Origin: Clostridia bacterium | GTDB taxonomy: Bacteria; Bacillota; Clostridia; DUPQ01 | NCBI GenBank assembly: GCA_030592085.1 | Contig: JAUUZV010000006.1 | Location: 1 to 25,079, forward strand | DNA length: 25,079 bases | Reading direction: 5' to 3' | Shown: positions 1 through 8,259 of the stretch, one piece after another | How positions within the stretch are numbered: position 1 is the first letter of the stretch | How the letters are laid out: the number at the start of each line of letters is the position of its first letter | Made by a program: the position numbers and the translations under genes | The notes under the pieces: generated by a model | The model's input: only the letters and a program-made list of their open reading frames with translations | The model's database searches: none | What the model was told of the DNA's origin: nothing

Positions 1-174
1 AGCAAACATTACCACAAACATGGTAATTATTGATGCCATTTTTTTATTACTATTAATATATGTTACTTCTTTTCCCTCTTCAAAATGTTTTTTTGTACGG
101 GTTTTAACATATTGTCCATCTGATGTTAGTACTACTGATTGTTTTTTTCCCTTTGATATAATTACTGATTTCAT
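1..174 (-). CDS. rsgI: RsgI-like anti-sigma factor, N-terminal part (cut by window edge)
   Basis: The start codon is at 174 and the frame stays open to base 1, giving the first 58 residues only. They begin MKSVIISKGKKQSVVLTSDG, continue with a DGQYVKTR segment, and reach the start of a hydrophobic stretch (about residues 46-58) that should be the membrane helix. This matches the layout of the RsgI N-terminal domain of Bacillus and Clostridium: a short cytoplasmic beta-rich domain that binds SigI, then one membrane helix, then an extracellular sensor. Here the sensor lies outside the window. A GAGGAG ribosome binding site sits just upstream. The gene begins 55 bp after the stop of the sigI-like gene, as expected for a sigI-rsgI pair. 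The family call rests on the short N-terminus plus the neighbour. The signal sensed cannot be told. Confidence 0.8.
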   Translation of the reverse strand, partial: MKSVIISKGKKQSVVLTSDGQYVKTRTKKHFEEGKEVTYINSNKKMASIITMFVVMFA

Positions 175-229
175 AGTTTTCTCCTCTTCATATAACTATA
201 TATACGAAAAAGAGTGATTTTTTTGGTGG

Positions 230-859
230 TTAAAAAACTAAATCACGTAAATATCCAAATTGATCTTCTTGTAAAATAACTAGGGACATAATATATTTAC
301 GGAAACGTTCAAATACTTTTTCAGAAGCTTTTATATATTGTAGCGTTCCTAAAATAGGCATCTTGTGTTTTTCATACATATACTTATGTAATTCACTAGT
401 ATTTGCGATTATACTAGCAATTTCTAAACAAGTATTTCTCGTTTTCTTATGCTTAGGGCTGTGTAGTAATAAGTCATCAATTGATATATTAAATTTAGCT
501 AGTTCTTCTTTAAAATCATCTAACTCTAATTTGCGAAGCATAATTACCTCTTGATTGCTTGCTATATAATCTTTTAATTGAACTGTTTTGTGTTTACTTT
601 CTTTTCTAATGGCAGAAATAACTTGATTTCTAATGAGTAATTTTGCATATGATAAAAATTTACCTTTAGTAATATCAAAAGTATTAATAGCTTTTGTAAA
701 TGCTAACATACCTATAGTCAAGTAATCAGAATTTTGATCATTAATAACTTTTGAAATTGTACTTTTTATAAAAGGAAGATACTCATCAAGTAACAATTCA
801 CTTTCTTCTTGATGAGATTTTGCATATACTATTCGGTTTTCTAAATCAGTAAATATCAC
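230..859 (-). CDS. sigI: RNA polymerase sigma factor, SigI family
   Basis: 209 residues. The N-terminal half looks like sigma region 2: residues 46-86 include YLTIGMLAFTKAI, then KGKFLSYAKLLIRNQVI and an AIRKES segment. The C-terminal half has the SigI-specific blocks LLHSPKHKKTR (131-141) and FERFRKYI (183-190), and it ends FGYLRDLVF. I know these blocks from Bacillus subtilis SigI, where the region 4 equivalent is a diverged SigI-C domain. SigI factors direct transcription of heat-shock or, in some clostridia, polysaccharide-degradation genes and are held by RsgI, whose start lies 55 bp downstream. Translation appears to start at a GTG at 859 that lies inside the end of the upstream lipoprotein gene (14-nt overlap). 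No good Shine-Dalgarno is visible, so coupled translation is likely. No SigI-type promoter was recognised upstream. Confidence 0.88.
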   Translation of the reverse strand: MIFTDLENRIVYAKSHQEESELLLDEYLPFIKSTISKVINDQNSDYLTIGMLAFTKAINTFDITKGKFLSYAKLLIRNQVISAIRKESKHKTVQLKDYIASNQEVIMLRKLELDDFKEELAKFNISIDDLLLHSPKHKKTRNTCLEIASIIANTSELHKYMYEKHKMPILGTLQYIKASEKVFERFRKYIMSLVILQEDQFGYLRDLVF

Positions 860-1562
860 TTAATTGTAATTCCATTCCACGTATAGCATATTTTATTAAA
901 ATAGGTTGAGCATCATTTGTATACCAAAAATCTAATCGTGGTTTTTCTCCTAAAACTACTCCAGTGTACTCTAATTGAACTCTGAAACATTCATAAGTTC
1001 CATATGGAACTGTTATATCAGAAATGCCTAGCCAAGAAGCTTTATATGGTAAAATATTACCACCATCAACAAAAACTATATTTAAAACTAAATCTTCTTG
1101 TTCAATGACTGCTCCTAGTGTAAAAATAAGAGATTCATTTTCTAGATAAAAAACTGGAAGGCCTATATTTAAACTTTCTGTTTCTTCATTCGTAATTGCT
1201 GTCATTTCTAATAATACGCCGTAGGTTCCAGTAATTTTCCAGTTTTTCTCAGGGTATATATCAAATATATTACCTTTCTCAGTATAAATAGGCTTCATAG
1301 TGTTTTTATCCACAGTTGATAACGAAGTATATTGTCCTTCTTCAATGTTAAAAATAGTACTAAATGTAATAATATCTTCTAGTACTTCCATTTCATAAAT
1401 TATTTCACTAGTTTCTTCATTTTCGATTCGATCAAACACATAAGTACTACTTTCAGTATAGATAGCTTTTACTTCAAAAGAATCTCTACTAAGTTCAGGT
1501 TGACAACCAACTAATAGTGTAATTAATACAATTGCTATTATTATAATTATAGTTTTTTTCAT
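846..1562 (-). CDS. Putative lipoprotein of unknown function, upstream of sigI
   Basis: 238 residues from the ATG at 1562. A longer reading from 1625 adds 21 residues in front of an obvious signal peptide and is rejected. The N-terminus is a lysine pair, a run of isoleucines and leucines, and the lipobox LLVGC with Cys20, so the product should be anchored on the outer face of the membrane. The mature part is acidic and beta-rich. Near the C-terminus is VPYGTYECFRVQLEYTG followed by FWYTNDAQPILIKYA, a pattern reminiscent of DUF3108-type domains; that link is weak. A GAGGT site lies 6 nt before the start, inside the end of the preceding gene. The two genes are separated by 1 nt. The gene overlaps sigI by 14 nt, so lipoprotein, sigma factor and anti-sigma factor are probably made together. 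A role in envelope sensing is inference only. Confidence 0.75.
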   Translation of the reverse strand: MKKTIIIIIAIVLITLLVGCQPELSRDSFEVKAIYTESSTYVFDRIENEETSEIIYEMEVLEDIITFSTIFNIEEGQYTSLSTVDKNTMKPIYTEKGNIFDIYPEKNWKITGTYGVLLEMTAITNEETESLNIGLPVFYLENESLIFTLGAVIEQEDLVLNIVFVDGGNILPYKASWLGISDITVPYGTYECFRVQLEYTGVVLGEKPRLDFWYTNDAQPILIKYAIRGMELQLSDIY

Positions 1563-1563
1563 C

Positions 1564-1824
1564 TTATACCTCAATCTCCAAAACAAATTTATCAAAGTGA
1601 AATTCTTCAATAAATTGTTCATCACTAAAAAATGTTTTCTTATATCGTCCTATTTCTCGTGTATTCTTTTTTAACCATATTGGAACAGGAATATCAAGTT
1701 GTTTGCACAACCTAATAAATGCTTCTTCAAGTTGATCGTGAAAACTTAATGATTCATCAGTATTAATTGCTTTTGCACTTTTTATTGGTAGATTTTTTAA
1801 AACCAATTTTCCATATAGAATCAT
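1564..1824 (-). CDS. Small conserved-type protein of unknown function
   Basis: 86 residues, charged and soluble, with no signal peptide or membrane segment. It contains an LDIPVPIWLKKNTREI stretch and ends in an acidic strand-like tail (FHFDKFVLEIEV). From memory, similar 85-95 residue proteins with an SVPIWL-like motif occur widely in clostridia as uncharacterised genes; I cannot name a function. Its ATG directly abuts the TAA of citramalate synthase (TAAATG), with an AAAGGA site inside the end of that gene. Its own stop lies 1 nt before the next start. It is therefore translationally linked to the amino acid operon on one side and the lipoprotein/sigI genes on the other. The tight spacing and lack of frame damage support a real gene. 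Confidence 0.7.
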   Translation of the reverse strand: MILYGKLVLKNLPIKSAKAINTDESLSFHDQLEEAFIRLCKQLDIPVPIWLKKNTREIGRYKKTFFSDEQFIEEFHFDKFVLEIEV

Positions 1825-3390
1825 TTAGCGTCCTTTCTGACAAATATAATATTCAATACTGTCAATTAAGGCTAACCAACTTGCTTCAATAATATCAGAT
1901 GAAACTCCAATTGTATTCCATACATCTTTTTTATCACTTGATTCAATTAGTACTCGTACTTTAGAAGCAGTAGCATTTTCAGAATCAAGAACACGAACTT
2001 TATAGTCAGTTAATTTAATATTATTAATGATTGGATAAAACTTTCCTAACGCTTTTCTAAGCGCACCATCTAAAGCGTCAACAGGGCCATCACCCTCTGC
2101 AGCTGTTAATTCAAATTGATCTTCTACTTTTATTTTAATCATTGCACTAGAATTAACATTATTGTTAGTAGGCTCATTAACCATAACTTTAAATTCAACT
2201 AGTTCAAATGAAGGTCTATAAATATTTAGCACTTTTCTAATTAATAATTCAAAACTAGCTTCTGCTGTTTCATATTGATATCCCTCATATTCCATTTCTT
2301 TTAATTTTTTCATAATTTCTATTGTTTTAGGATTATTCTTTTCGATTGTAGGGTCAATTTTTTGAATCAATTGTAATATAGCACTTCTCCCAGCTACTTC
2401 ACTCATTAAAATTTTTCTCTCATTACCAACAAGTGCTGGGTTGAATAATTCATATGATTCAGGATTCTTTTTAACAGCATCTGAATGCATGCCAGCTTTA
2501 TGAGAAAATGAAGAAATTCCCACAAAGGGTGCTTGATATGGCAAGGCTAGATTTGAAACCTCGCTAATATAATGTGCTGCTTCATATAAATTTAGAAGAT
2601 TTTCTTGTGGAATACATTCATAATCTTTTAATAACTGAAGATTAGGAATAATAGTTGTTAAATTAGCATTACCACATCTTTCACCAATTCCATTAAAGGT
2701 TCCTTGTACAGAGGTTACACCAGCTAAAACAGAAACTATTGATAAAGCTACTCCCATACCGTTATCATTATGACAGTGAATGCCTACTTGGCAATCAATA
2801 ATTTTACATACTTCACTTGTAATAGAAGTCATTTCATCTGGAAATGTCCCACCTTTTGTATCACACAAACAAACTTCAATAGCTCCAGCTTCCTGAGCAG
2901 TTATTAAAGTTTTTAATGCATACTCTTTATTTTCTTTATAACCATCAAAAAAGTGTTCTGCGTCAAAAATTACTTTCTTGCCTTTACTTATCAAATATGT
3001 AATTGAATCGTGTATCATTAGTAAATTTTCTTCTAATGTTGTTTTAATTATTTCGCTTATTTGTCTATCCCACGTTTTGCCAAAAATAGTTACGTATTCT
3101 GTATCTGCATCTATTATTGCTTTTAAATTTGCATCATCTGCTGCTTTTATTTTAGGACGTCTAGTGCTACCAAAAGAAACTATTTTGGAATGTGTAAGCG
3201 ATAATTCTTTTATCTTTTCGAAAAACTCATGATCTTTTGGATTAGAACCTGGGTTCCCTGCTTCAATAAAATCAATTCCTAGTTCATCTAGTTTTTTAAC
3301 AATTTTAATTTTATCTGAAACGGTATAGGAAATATTTCGTCCCTGTGCTCCATCTCGTAATGTGGAATCATATATTATTATTTTTTTCAT
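1825..3390 (-). CDS. cimA: (R)-citramalate synthase
   Basis: 521 residues. It condenses pyruvate with acetyl-CoA to (R)-citramalate, the first step of the threonine-independent route to 2-ketobutyrate and isoleucine. The N-terminal TIM barrel has the DRE-TIM signature TLRDGAQ (10-16), the metal-binding HCHND (205-209) and GIGERCGNANL (about 234-244). A run of features separates the citramalate synthase type from isopropylmalate synthase: FIEAGNPGSNPKD, FGSTRR, VTIFGKTWD and FDAEHFFDGYK. The C-terminal third (from about residue 400) is the LeuA-type regulatory dimer domain with the AAEGDGPVDA motif, so feedback by isoleucine is plausible. Only 2 bp separate it from leuA upstream. The products use the shared LeuCD and LeuB enzymes, which are not in this window. 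Confidence 0.93.
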   Translation of the reverse strand: MKKIIIYDSTLRDGAQGRNISYTVSDKIKIVKKLDELGIDFIEAGNPGSNPKDHEFFEKIKELSLTHSKIVSFGSTRRPKIKAADDANLKAIIDADTEYVTIFGKTWDRQISEIIKTTLEENLLMIHDSITYLISKGKKVIFDAEHFFDGYKENKEYALKTLITAQEAGAIEVCLCDTKGGTFPDEMTSITSEVCKIIDCQVGIHCHNDNGMGVALSIVSVLAGVTSVQGTFNGIGERCGNANLTTIIPNLQLLKDYECIPQENLLNLYEAAHYISEVSNLALPYQAPFVGISSFSHKAGMHSDAVKKNPESYELFNPALVGNERKILMSEVAGRSAILQLIQKIDPTIEKNNPKTIEIMKKLKEMEYEGYQYETAEASFELLIRKVLNIYRPSFELVEFKVMVNEPTNNNVNSSAMIKIKVEDQFELTAAEGDGPVDALDGALRKALGKFYPIINNIKLTDYKVRVLDSENATASKVRVLIESSDKKDVWNTIGVSSDIIEASWLALIDSIEYYICQKGR

Positions 3391-3392
3391 GA

Positions 3393-4913
3393 TTATTCCT
3401 TACTGCTTAATACTTGATATACTCTGTTTGATGCATTAATATACGCTTTAATACTAGCTTCAATAATATCTGTACTAACACCATGTCCAACATAATAAGC
3501 ATCATCTTTTTTTACACGAATGTTAACTTCCCCTAAGGCATCTTTACCACCGGTTACAGCTGTTATTTTATACTCTTCTAAGCTCATTGTAAATCCAACA
3601 CATCTCTCAATAGCATTAAATGCTGCATCAATTGGTCCATCACCCGTTGCAGCTTCTGTTATTACTTGATCATCTTTTATTAACCTAAGAGTAGCAGTAG
3701 ATATTAATTTGTTCCCAGTATTAATTTGAAAGCTATCCATGGTATAAGCTTGTTCAACGGTATAAATTTTATCTGTTAATAATGCTTCTATATCTTTTGT
3801 TAGTACTTGTTTTTTCTTATCTGCAAGTTCTTTAAATTTCTTAAAAGTTTCATCAATCTCTTTTTTTGTTAATGTATAACCCATTTCTTTTAATTTTGCA
3901 GAAAAAGCATGTCGACCTGAATGTTTACCAAGAACCATATCATTTTGTGATAAACCAACTGATTCAGGTGTCATAATCTCATATGTAGATTTCTCGGCTA
4001 ATACACCATGTTGATGAATTCCTGATTCGTGAGCAAAGGCATTTTTCCCAACAATAGCTTTATTTGGTTGAACATTAATACCTGTTAATTTGCTTACTAA
4101 GTTTGATGATTTTATTAATTGTTTAGAATTAATATTATGAATATATGGATATAAGTCGTATCTTGTATTAACAGTCATAATTATTTCTTCTAATGCAGCA
4201 TTGCCTGCTCGTTCTCCTAATCCATTAATAGTACATTCAAGTTGATTAGCACCATTTACCATGGCAGCTAACGTATTAGCTACTCCTAATCCTAAATCGT
4301 TATGACAATGAACTGCTACATCAACTTTTTCAATACCAGTAACATTATTCATAATACCTTTTACTAATAACCCAAATTCTTCAGGTGTAGCATAACCTAC
4401 TGTATCAGGTATATTTAGTGTAGTTGCTCCAGCTTTTATTGCCTCTTCATATGCCTTGTATAAGAAAATTGGATTAGATCTAGAAGCATCTTCCGCTGAA
4501 AATTGTACATCTGATACATACTTTTTACTGTAGTTAATCATTTGTTTAATACGTTCTAAAACCTCATCTTCACTCATACGTAATTTGTATTTCATATGAA
4601 TATCAGAAGTAGCAATAAATGTGTGAATTCTTGGTGATGCGGCCTTTTTTACTGACTCATAGGCTGCATCAATGTCTTTTTCAAGAGCTCTAGCAAGTGA
4701 GGCAACAGTAGCGTTTTTTATTGTTTCTGCCACTGCTTTTACAGCTTTGAAATCACCTTCAGAAGCAATAGAAAATCCAGCTTCAATAATATCTACTCCT
4801 AAGATTTCTAATTGTTTTGCAATGGCGACTTTTTCTTTTATATTCAAGCTTACACCAGGTGTCTGCTCTCCATCACGTAATGTTGTGTCAAATATTTTTA
4901 TTTTATTACTCAT
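3393..4913 (-). CDS. leuA: 2-isopropylmalate synthase
   Basis: 506 residues. It catalyses the committed step of leucine synthesis: 2-ketoisovalerate plus acetyl-CoA to 2-isopropylmalate. Visible motifs are TLRDGEQTPG (11-20), the zinc or manganese site HCHND (202-206), GLGERAGN (231-238) and, after the barrel, GKNAFAHESGIHQHG. The C-terminal LeuA dimer domain contains AATGDGPIDAAFNAIE and STDIIEASIKAY; in this family it binds leucine for feedback inhibition. The length is typical of the bacterial long form. The start has a GGAG site about 7 nt upstream. It lies after ilvC with a 57-bp gap that holds a hairpin (4936-4964), and it is followed by cimA after 2 bp. The cimA-leuA pairing looks like paralogous genes placed side by side, but the diagnostic motifs clearly differ. 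Confidence 0.95.
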   Translation of the reverse strand: MSNKIKIFDTTLRDGEQTPGVSLNIKEKVAIAKQLEILGVDIIEAGFSIASEGDFKAVKAVAETIKNATVASLARALEKDIDAAYESVKKAASPRIHTFIATSDIHMKYKLRMSEDEVLERIKQMINYSKKYVSDVQFSAEDASRSNPIFLYKAYEEAIKAGATTLNIPDTVGYATPEEFGLLVKGIMNNVTGIEKVDVAVHCHNDLGLGVANTLAAMVNGANQLECTINGLGERAGNAALEEIIMTVNTRYDLYPYIHNINSKQLIKSSNLVSKLTGINVQPNKAIVGKNAFAHESGIHQHGVLAEKSTYEIMTPESVGLSQNDMVLGKHSGRHAFSAKLKEMGYTLTKKEIDETFKKFKELADKKKQVLTKDIEALLTDKIYTVEQAYTMDSFQINTGNKLISTATLRLIKDDQVITEAATGDGPIDAAFNAIERCVGFTMSLEEYKITAVTGGKDALGEVNIRVKKDDAYYVGHGVSTDIIEASIKAYINASNRVYQVLSSKE

Positions 4914-4935
4914 AAGTTTTCTCCTATATAAAACA

Positions 4936-4964
4936 ATACCCGGCCTTTTAAGTTTGCCGGGTAT
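4936..4964 (-). other. Intercistronic hairpin between ilvC and leuA
   Basis: A perfect 9-bp inverted repeat (ATACCCGGC and its complement) with an 11-nt loop lies 6 bp after the ilvC stop and 22 bp before the leuA start. The stem is GC-rich in an otherwise AT-rich region. On the transcribed strand it is followed by TTGTTTTATATAGG, only a partial T run. It could act as a leaky terminator, an RNA processing or stability element, or a lid near the leuA ribosome binding site. The sequence does not decide between these. Confidence 0.6.
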
Positions 4965-4970
4965 CAGTGA

Positions 4971-5966
4971 TTATTTTTTCAACCAACTCATCATTTTTCT
5001 GAGCTCACCCCCGACACTTTCTAATTCGAGTTCAGATTCTTTTCGTCTGGTTGCGAGAAAACGAGCTCTACCTGCTGCTTTATTTTCTGCTATCCAATTA
5101 GCAGCAAAAGTACCATCTTGAATTTCAGCTAAAACTTTTTTCATTTCGTTTCTTGTTTCTTTAGTAATTATTCTTTTACCAGTAACATAATCTCCATATT
5201 CAGCTGTATCACTTACTGAATATCTCATATAACCATATCCACCTTCGTTGATTAAATCAACAATAAGTTTCATTTCATGTATACATTCAAAATATGCAAT
5301 TTCTGGTTGGTATCCTGCTTCTACAAGAGTATCAAATCCAGCTTTCATTAATTCAGTAACACCACCACATAAAACAGCTTGTTCTCCAAATAAGTCAGTT
5401 TCTGTTTCTTCTCTAAATGTTGTTTCTAAAATCCCTGCACGTCCTGCACCGTTTCCACAAGCATATGCTAAAGCATAATCTTTAGCTTTTCCTGAAGCAT
5501 CTTGATAAATAGCTATTAATGAAGGAACACCTTTACCTTCTTGATACTGACTTCTAACAGTATGTCCAGGTCCTTTAGGTGCCACCATAATAACGTCAAC
5601 GTCAGTAGGTGGGATAATTTGATTAAAGTTAATATTAAACCCGTGGGCAAACATTAATACGTTACCAGCTACTAGGTTTGGTTCAATTTCATTTTTATAT
5701 ATATCAGCTTGTTTTTCATCTGGAACAAGAATCATAATAAGATCAGCGAGTTTTACAGCTTCTGCTGTATCTAAAACTGTGAGTCCATCACTTATAACTT
5801 TTTCTCTAGTTGATGAATCTTTACGAAGACCAACTACCACATCATATCCACTATCATTTAAGTTTTGTGAATGAGCATGTCCTTGGCTACCATAACCAAT
5901 TACTGCAATTTTTTTTCCTTTTAATAGTGATTTGTCACTATCTGAATCATAATACATTTTCGCCAT
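4971..5966 (-). CDS. ilvC: Ketol-acid reductoisomerase (class I)
   Basis: 331 residues, the usual class I length. It isomerises and reduces acetolactate or acetohydroxybutyrate to the dihydroxy acid in valine/leucine and isoleucine synthesis. The N-terminal Rossmann domain has GYGSQGHAHSQNL (from residue 24). Arg48 with Ser51/Ser52 in the following loop suggests NADPH rather than NADH. His108 lies in the AHGF motif. The helical knotted domain carries the metal and substrate residues Asp191 and Glu195 (DLFGEQ), Glu227 and Glu231 (ECIHEMK) and Ser250. The gene starts 20 bp after ilvN and is followed by a hairpin and leuA. Confidence 0.96.
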   Translation of the reverse strand: MAKMYYDSDSDKSLLKGKKIAVIGYGSQGHAHSQNLNDSGYDVVVGLRKDSSTREKVISDGLTVLDTAEAVKLADLIMILVPDEKQADIYKNEIEPNLVAGNVLMFAHGFNINFNQIIPPTDVDVIMVAPKGPGHTVRSQYQEGKGVPSLIAIYQDASGKAKDYALAYACGNGAGRAGILETTFREETETDLFGEQAVLCGGVTELMKAGFDTLVEAGYQPEIAYFECIHEMKLIVDLINEGGYGYMRYSVSDTAEYGDYVTGKRIITKETRNEMKKVLAEIQDGTFAANWIAENKAAGRARFLATRRKESELELESVGGELRKMMSWLKK

Positions 5967-5986
5967 TTTCCTACTCCTCTATAAAT

Positions 5987-6481
5987 CTATTCTACGCACT
6001 CTACTCCACGTTGTATTGCTACTAAACCTGTTCTAACTGTTTCTAAAATACCAAATGGTTCTAATAATCCAGTTATTGCTTTTATTTTGTCTTGATCTGC
6101 TGAGATTTCAACTGTTATAGTGTCTTTAGAGACATCAACAATATTTGCTCTAAAGATATCTACTAATTGAATAATTTCAGCACGTTGTTTTGCAGATGCC
6201 TTTACTTTTAGTAACAATAATTCTCGTCCTACAAATTCATTGTCAACTAATATTTTAATTTTAATTACATCAACTAATTTATTTAATTGTTTACTTACTT
6301 GGTCAACTGTATAATCATCACCGTTAACAACAATAGTAATCCTTGAAATTTCTGGGTTTCTAGTTTCACCCACTGCTAGTGAATCAATATTAAATCCACG
6401 TCTGCTAAATAGTCCGGCTACTCTTGAAAGTACTCCCGCATGGTTTTCAACTAATACAGATATTGTGTGTTTTTGTTCCAT
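5987..6481 (-). CDS. ilvN: Acetolactate synthase small (regulatory) subunit
   Basis: 164 residues from the ATG at 6481, which has a consensus AGGAGG site 6 nt upstream. An upstream in-frame start at 6523 would run back into ilvB and lacks such a site. The N-terminal ACT domain (about residues 5-75) begins ISVLVENHAGVLSRVAGLF and continues with the GFNIDSLAVGETRNPEISR block typical of IlvN/IlvH. The C-terminal domain contains GRELLLLKVKA and ends with a TGLVAIQRG segment. The subunit activates the catalytic chain IlvB and gives it valine sensitivity. It starts 13 bp after the ilvB stop, so the two subunits are coexpressed. Confidence 0.95.
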   Translation of the reverse strand: MEQKHTISVLVENHAGVLSRVAGLFSRRGFNIDSLAVGETRNPEISRITIVVNGDDYTVDQVSKQLNKLVDVIKIKILVDNEFVGRELLLLKVKASAKQRAEIIQLVDIFRANIVDVSKDTITVEISADQDKIKAITGLLEPFGILETVRTGLVAIQRGVECVE

Positions 6482-6494
6482 TATATCCTCCTGT

Positions 6495-8120
6495 CTATCG
6501 ATATATGGTCGGATTATCTTCATCTACAACACATTCTAATAAATATGTTCCCTTATATGATAGCATTTTTTTCACTTGTTCTTCAATATTTTCTTTATTT
6601 GTTAAGCGACTTCCTGCGAATCCATAACTACTAAATAATTTTATAAAGTCAGGATTGCTTTTTAAACAGACGCCAGAATATCTCTTGTCATATTTTAATG
6701 TTTGTAATTCTCGAACCATTCCTAGTGAAGAGTTATTAAATAATACAATTTTAATATCTAATCCCTCTTGCATGATTGTACCAAGTTCTTGCAAACTCAT
6801 TTGTAATGATCCGTCTCCTTCAATTGCAATAACCTGTTTATCTTGATTACCTACTTTACAACCTACAGAAGCTGGTAAACCATAACCCATGGTTCCCATA
6901 CCACCACTAGTAACAAATTTATTACTAGTTAGTAACTCAATTAAATTAGCTGCCCAAATCTGGTTTTGTCCAACTTCAGTTGTATAGATTGCATCAGAGT
7001 CACTTAGTGAAGCTATACAAGTTAATACATCTTTAGGATCAACACACCCTTTAGAAATTACAAATTTACTATCTAATTTTTCTACTGGTTTTTTATCTTC
7101 AAACCATTTATCTCTTTTAACTATTTTAAGTTTGCCATATATAGCATTTAATATTTCTTTAGCATCTCCATGTAATCCAATGTCTACTGAAATGTTTTTG
7201 CCCATTTCTGCTGGATCTATATCAATATGAATAACAGTTTTCTTTGAATATACACCAGAAGAATTACTCATGGATCTATCGCCCACTCGTCCCCCGGCTA
7301 CTAGTAACACATCACATTGACTAACAGCTTTATTAGCTGCTATGGTTCCGTGAGAACCAAGCATTCCTAAGTTTAAATCATAAGTGTCATCTAAACATCC
7401 TTTAGCCATTAATGTATAAGTTACAGGAATAGAAAACTCTTTTGAAATTTTATGTAATATTTCTTTACTACCAGAGGAGATAATACCTCCACCTGCAATA
7501 ATCAATGGTTTTTTAGCTTTATTAATTGCTTCACAAGCCTTAATAATCTTTTCATTATTTAATAAAAATTGATATTGATATCCTGGTATGTTAAAGATAA
7601 ACTCATCAACATAGTCAACTTCACCCTTTAATATATCCATTGGAATATCAATTAATACAGGTCCTGGTCTTCCAGTTGATGCTAAGATAAATGCTTCATT
7701 AATAATTTTAGGTAATTTTGATACGTCTTTAACTAAGTAGTTATGTTTGCAAAATGGAGCCGTTGCACCCGTTATATCCGCTTCTTGAAATACATCTTTT
7801 CCTAATTGTGAAGATAGTACTTGCCCTGTAATTGCAACTATTGGAACTGAATCCATATAAGCTGTTGCAATACCCGTTATTAAATTAGTTGCACCTGGTC
7901 CTGATGTAGCTACACAAACCCCCACTTTATCAGTGGTTTTTGCATATCCAGAAGCTGCGTGTACAGCACCTTGTTCATATCTAACTAATATGTGTTTTAT
8001 AGAACTTTTTAGCAGTTCATCATAAAAAGGTGAAATGGCCGTACCTGGGTATCCGAAGATTACATCGGTGCCGTGTTTTTCAAGAATTGTAACAACAGCT
8101 TGCGCCCCATTCATTTTCAT
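6495..8120 (-). CDS. ilvB: Acetolactate synthase large (catalytic) subunit
   Basis: 541 residues from the ATG at 8120. An ATG at 8129 directly touches the AAAAGG ribosome binding site, while 8120 gives a 9-nt spacing, so 8120 is chosen. It is a thiamine-diphosphate enzyme that condenses two pyruvates, or pyruvate with 2-ketobutyrate. Seen in the sequence: FGYPGTAISPFYDEL, the catalytic glutamate in RYEQGAVHAASGYAK (about residue 49), ATSGPGATN, and the central FAD/structural domain. The ThDP-magnesium motif starts GDGS at about residue 435 and ends at the NN pair near 463. First gene of the operon, 29 nt or so after the predicted transcription start. Confidence 0.95.
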   Translation of the reverse strand: MKMNGAQAVVTILEKHGTDVIFGYPGTAISPFYDELLKSSIKHILVRYEQGAVHAASGYAKTTDKVGVCVATSGPGATNLITGIATAYMDSVPIVAITGQVLSSQLGKDVFQEADITGATAPFCKHNYLVKDVSKLPKIINEAFILASTGRPGPVLIDIPMDILKGEVDYVDEFIFNIPGYQYQFLLNNEKIIKACEAINKAKKPLIIAGGGIISSGSKEILHKISKEFSIPVTYTLMAKGCLDDTYDLNLGMLGSHGTIAANKAVSQCDVLLVAGGRVGDRSMSNSSGVYSKKTVIHIDIDPAEMGKNISVDIGLHGDAKEILNAIYGKLKIVKRDKWFEDKKPVEKLDSKFVISKGCVDPKDVLTCIASLSDSDAIYTTEVGQNQIWAANLIELLTSNKFVTSGGMGTMGYGLPASVGCKVGNQDKQVIAIEGDGSLQMSLQELGTIMQEGLDIKIVLFNNSSLGMVRELQTLKYDKRYSGVCLKSNPDFIKLFSSYGFAGSRLTNKENIEEQVKKMLSYKGTYLLECVVDEDNPTIYR

Positions 8121-8155
8121 AATAAACATCCTTTTTTGTTAGTAAAATTTTCATT

Positions 8156-8184
8156 ATTATATGTTTTTAGATAGTAATTGTCAA
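8156..8184 (-). promoter_or_regulatory. Sigma-A promoter of the ilvB operon
   Basis: On the minus strand there is a perfect TTGACA (-35, 8179-8184), a 17-bp spacer and a perfect TATAAT (-10, 8156-8161). Transcription would begin near 8149, leaving a leader of about 30 nt before ilvB. That is too short for a T-box riboswitch or a leader-peptide attenuator. Control, if any, should come from a protein binding here or from internal elements such as the hairpin at 4936-4964. Confidence 0.88.
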
Positions 8185-8242
8185 GTTATGTAGCTGAGTT
8201 TTCAATTAGTTAAGGCTTCTTTTATGATATTCTTTTTTTTGG

Positions 8243-8259
8243 TATAATATTTGTATAAT
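8243..8259 (+). promoter_or_regulatory. Candidate -10 elements for the plus-strand lipoprotein gene
   Basis: Two TATAAT hexamers (8243-8248 and 8254-8259) lie 11 bp apart, about 70-85 bp before the ATG at 8328. Neither has a convincing -35 at 16-18 bp, since the upstream sequence is a run of T. The gene is divergent from ilvB, so a promoter is required in this 200-bp gap. Which hexamer is used is not decided. Confidence 0.45.

Noticed and set aside
860..1000. A SigI-dependent autoregulatory promoter before sigI
   Set aside because: No C-rich -35 element of the SigI type was seen in this region. Overlapping genes suggest readthrough instead.
846..1625. Longer form of the sigI-linked lipoprotein starting at 1625
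   Set aside because: It would bury the signal peptide behind 21 residues and overlap the upstream gene. The ATG at 1562 has a ribosome binding site and a proper lipoprotein N-terminus.
8146..8160. Possible CodY box near the ilvB promoter (AATTTTC followed by ATTATTAT)
   Set aside because: Only about 10 of 15 positions agree with the CodY consensus, and the second half-site is missing. Such matches are expected by chance in AT-rich DNA.
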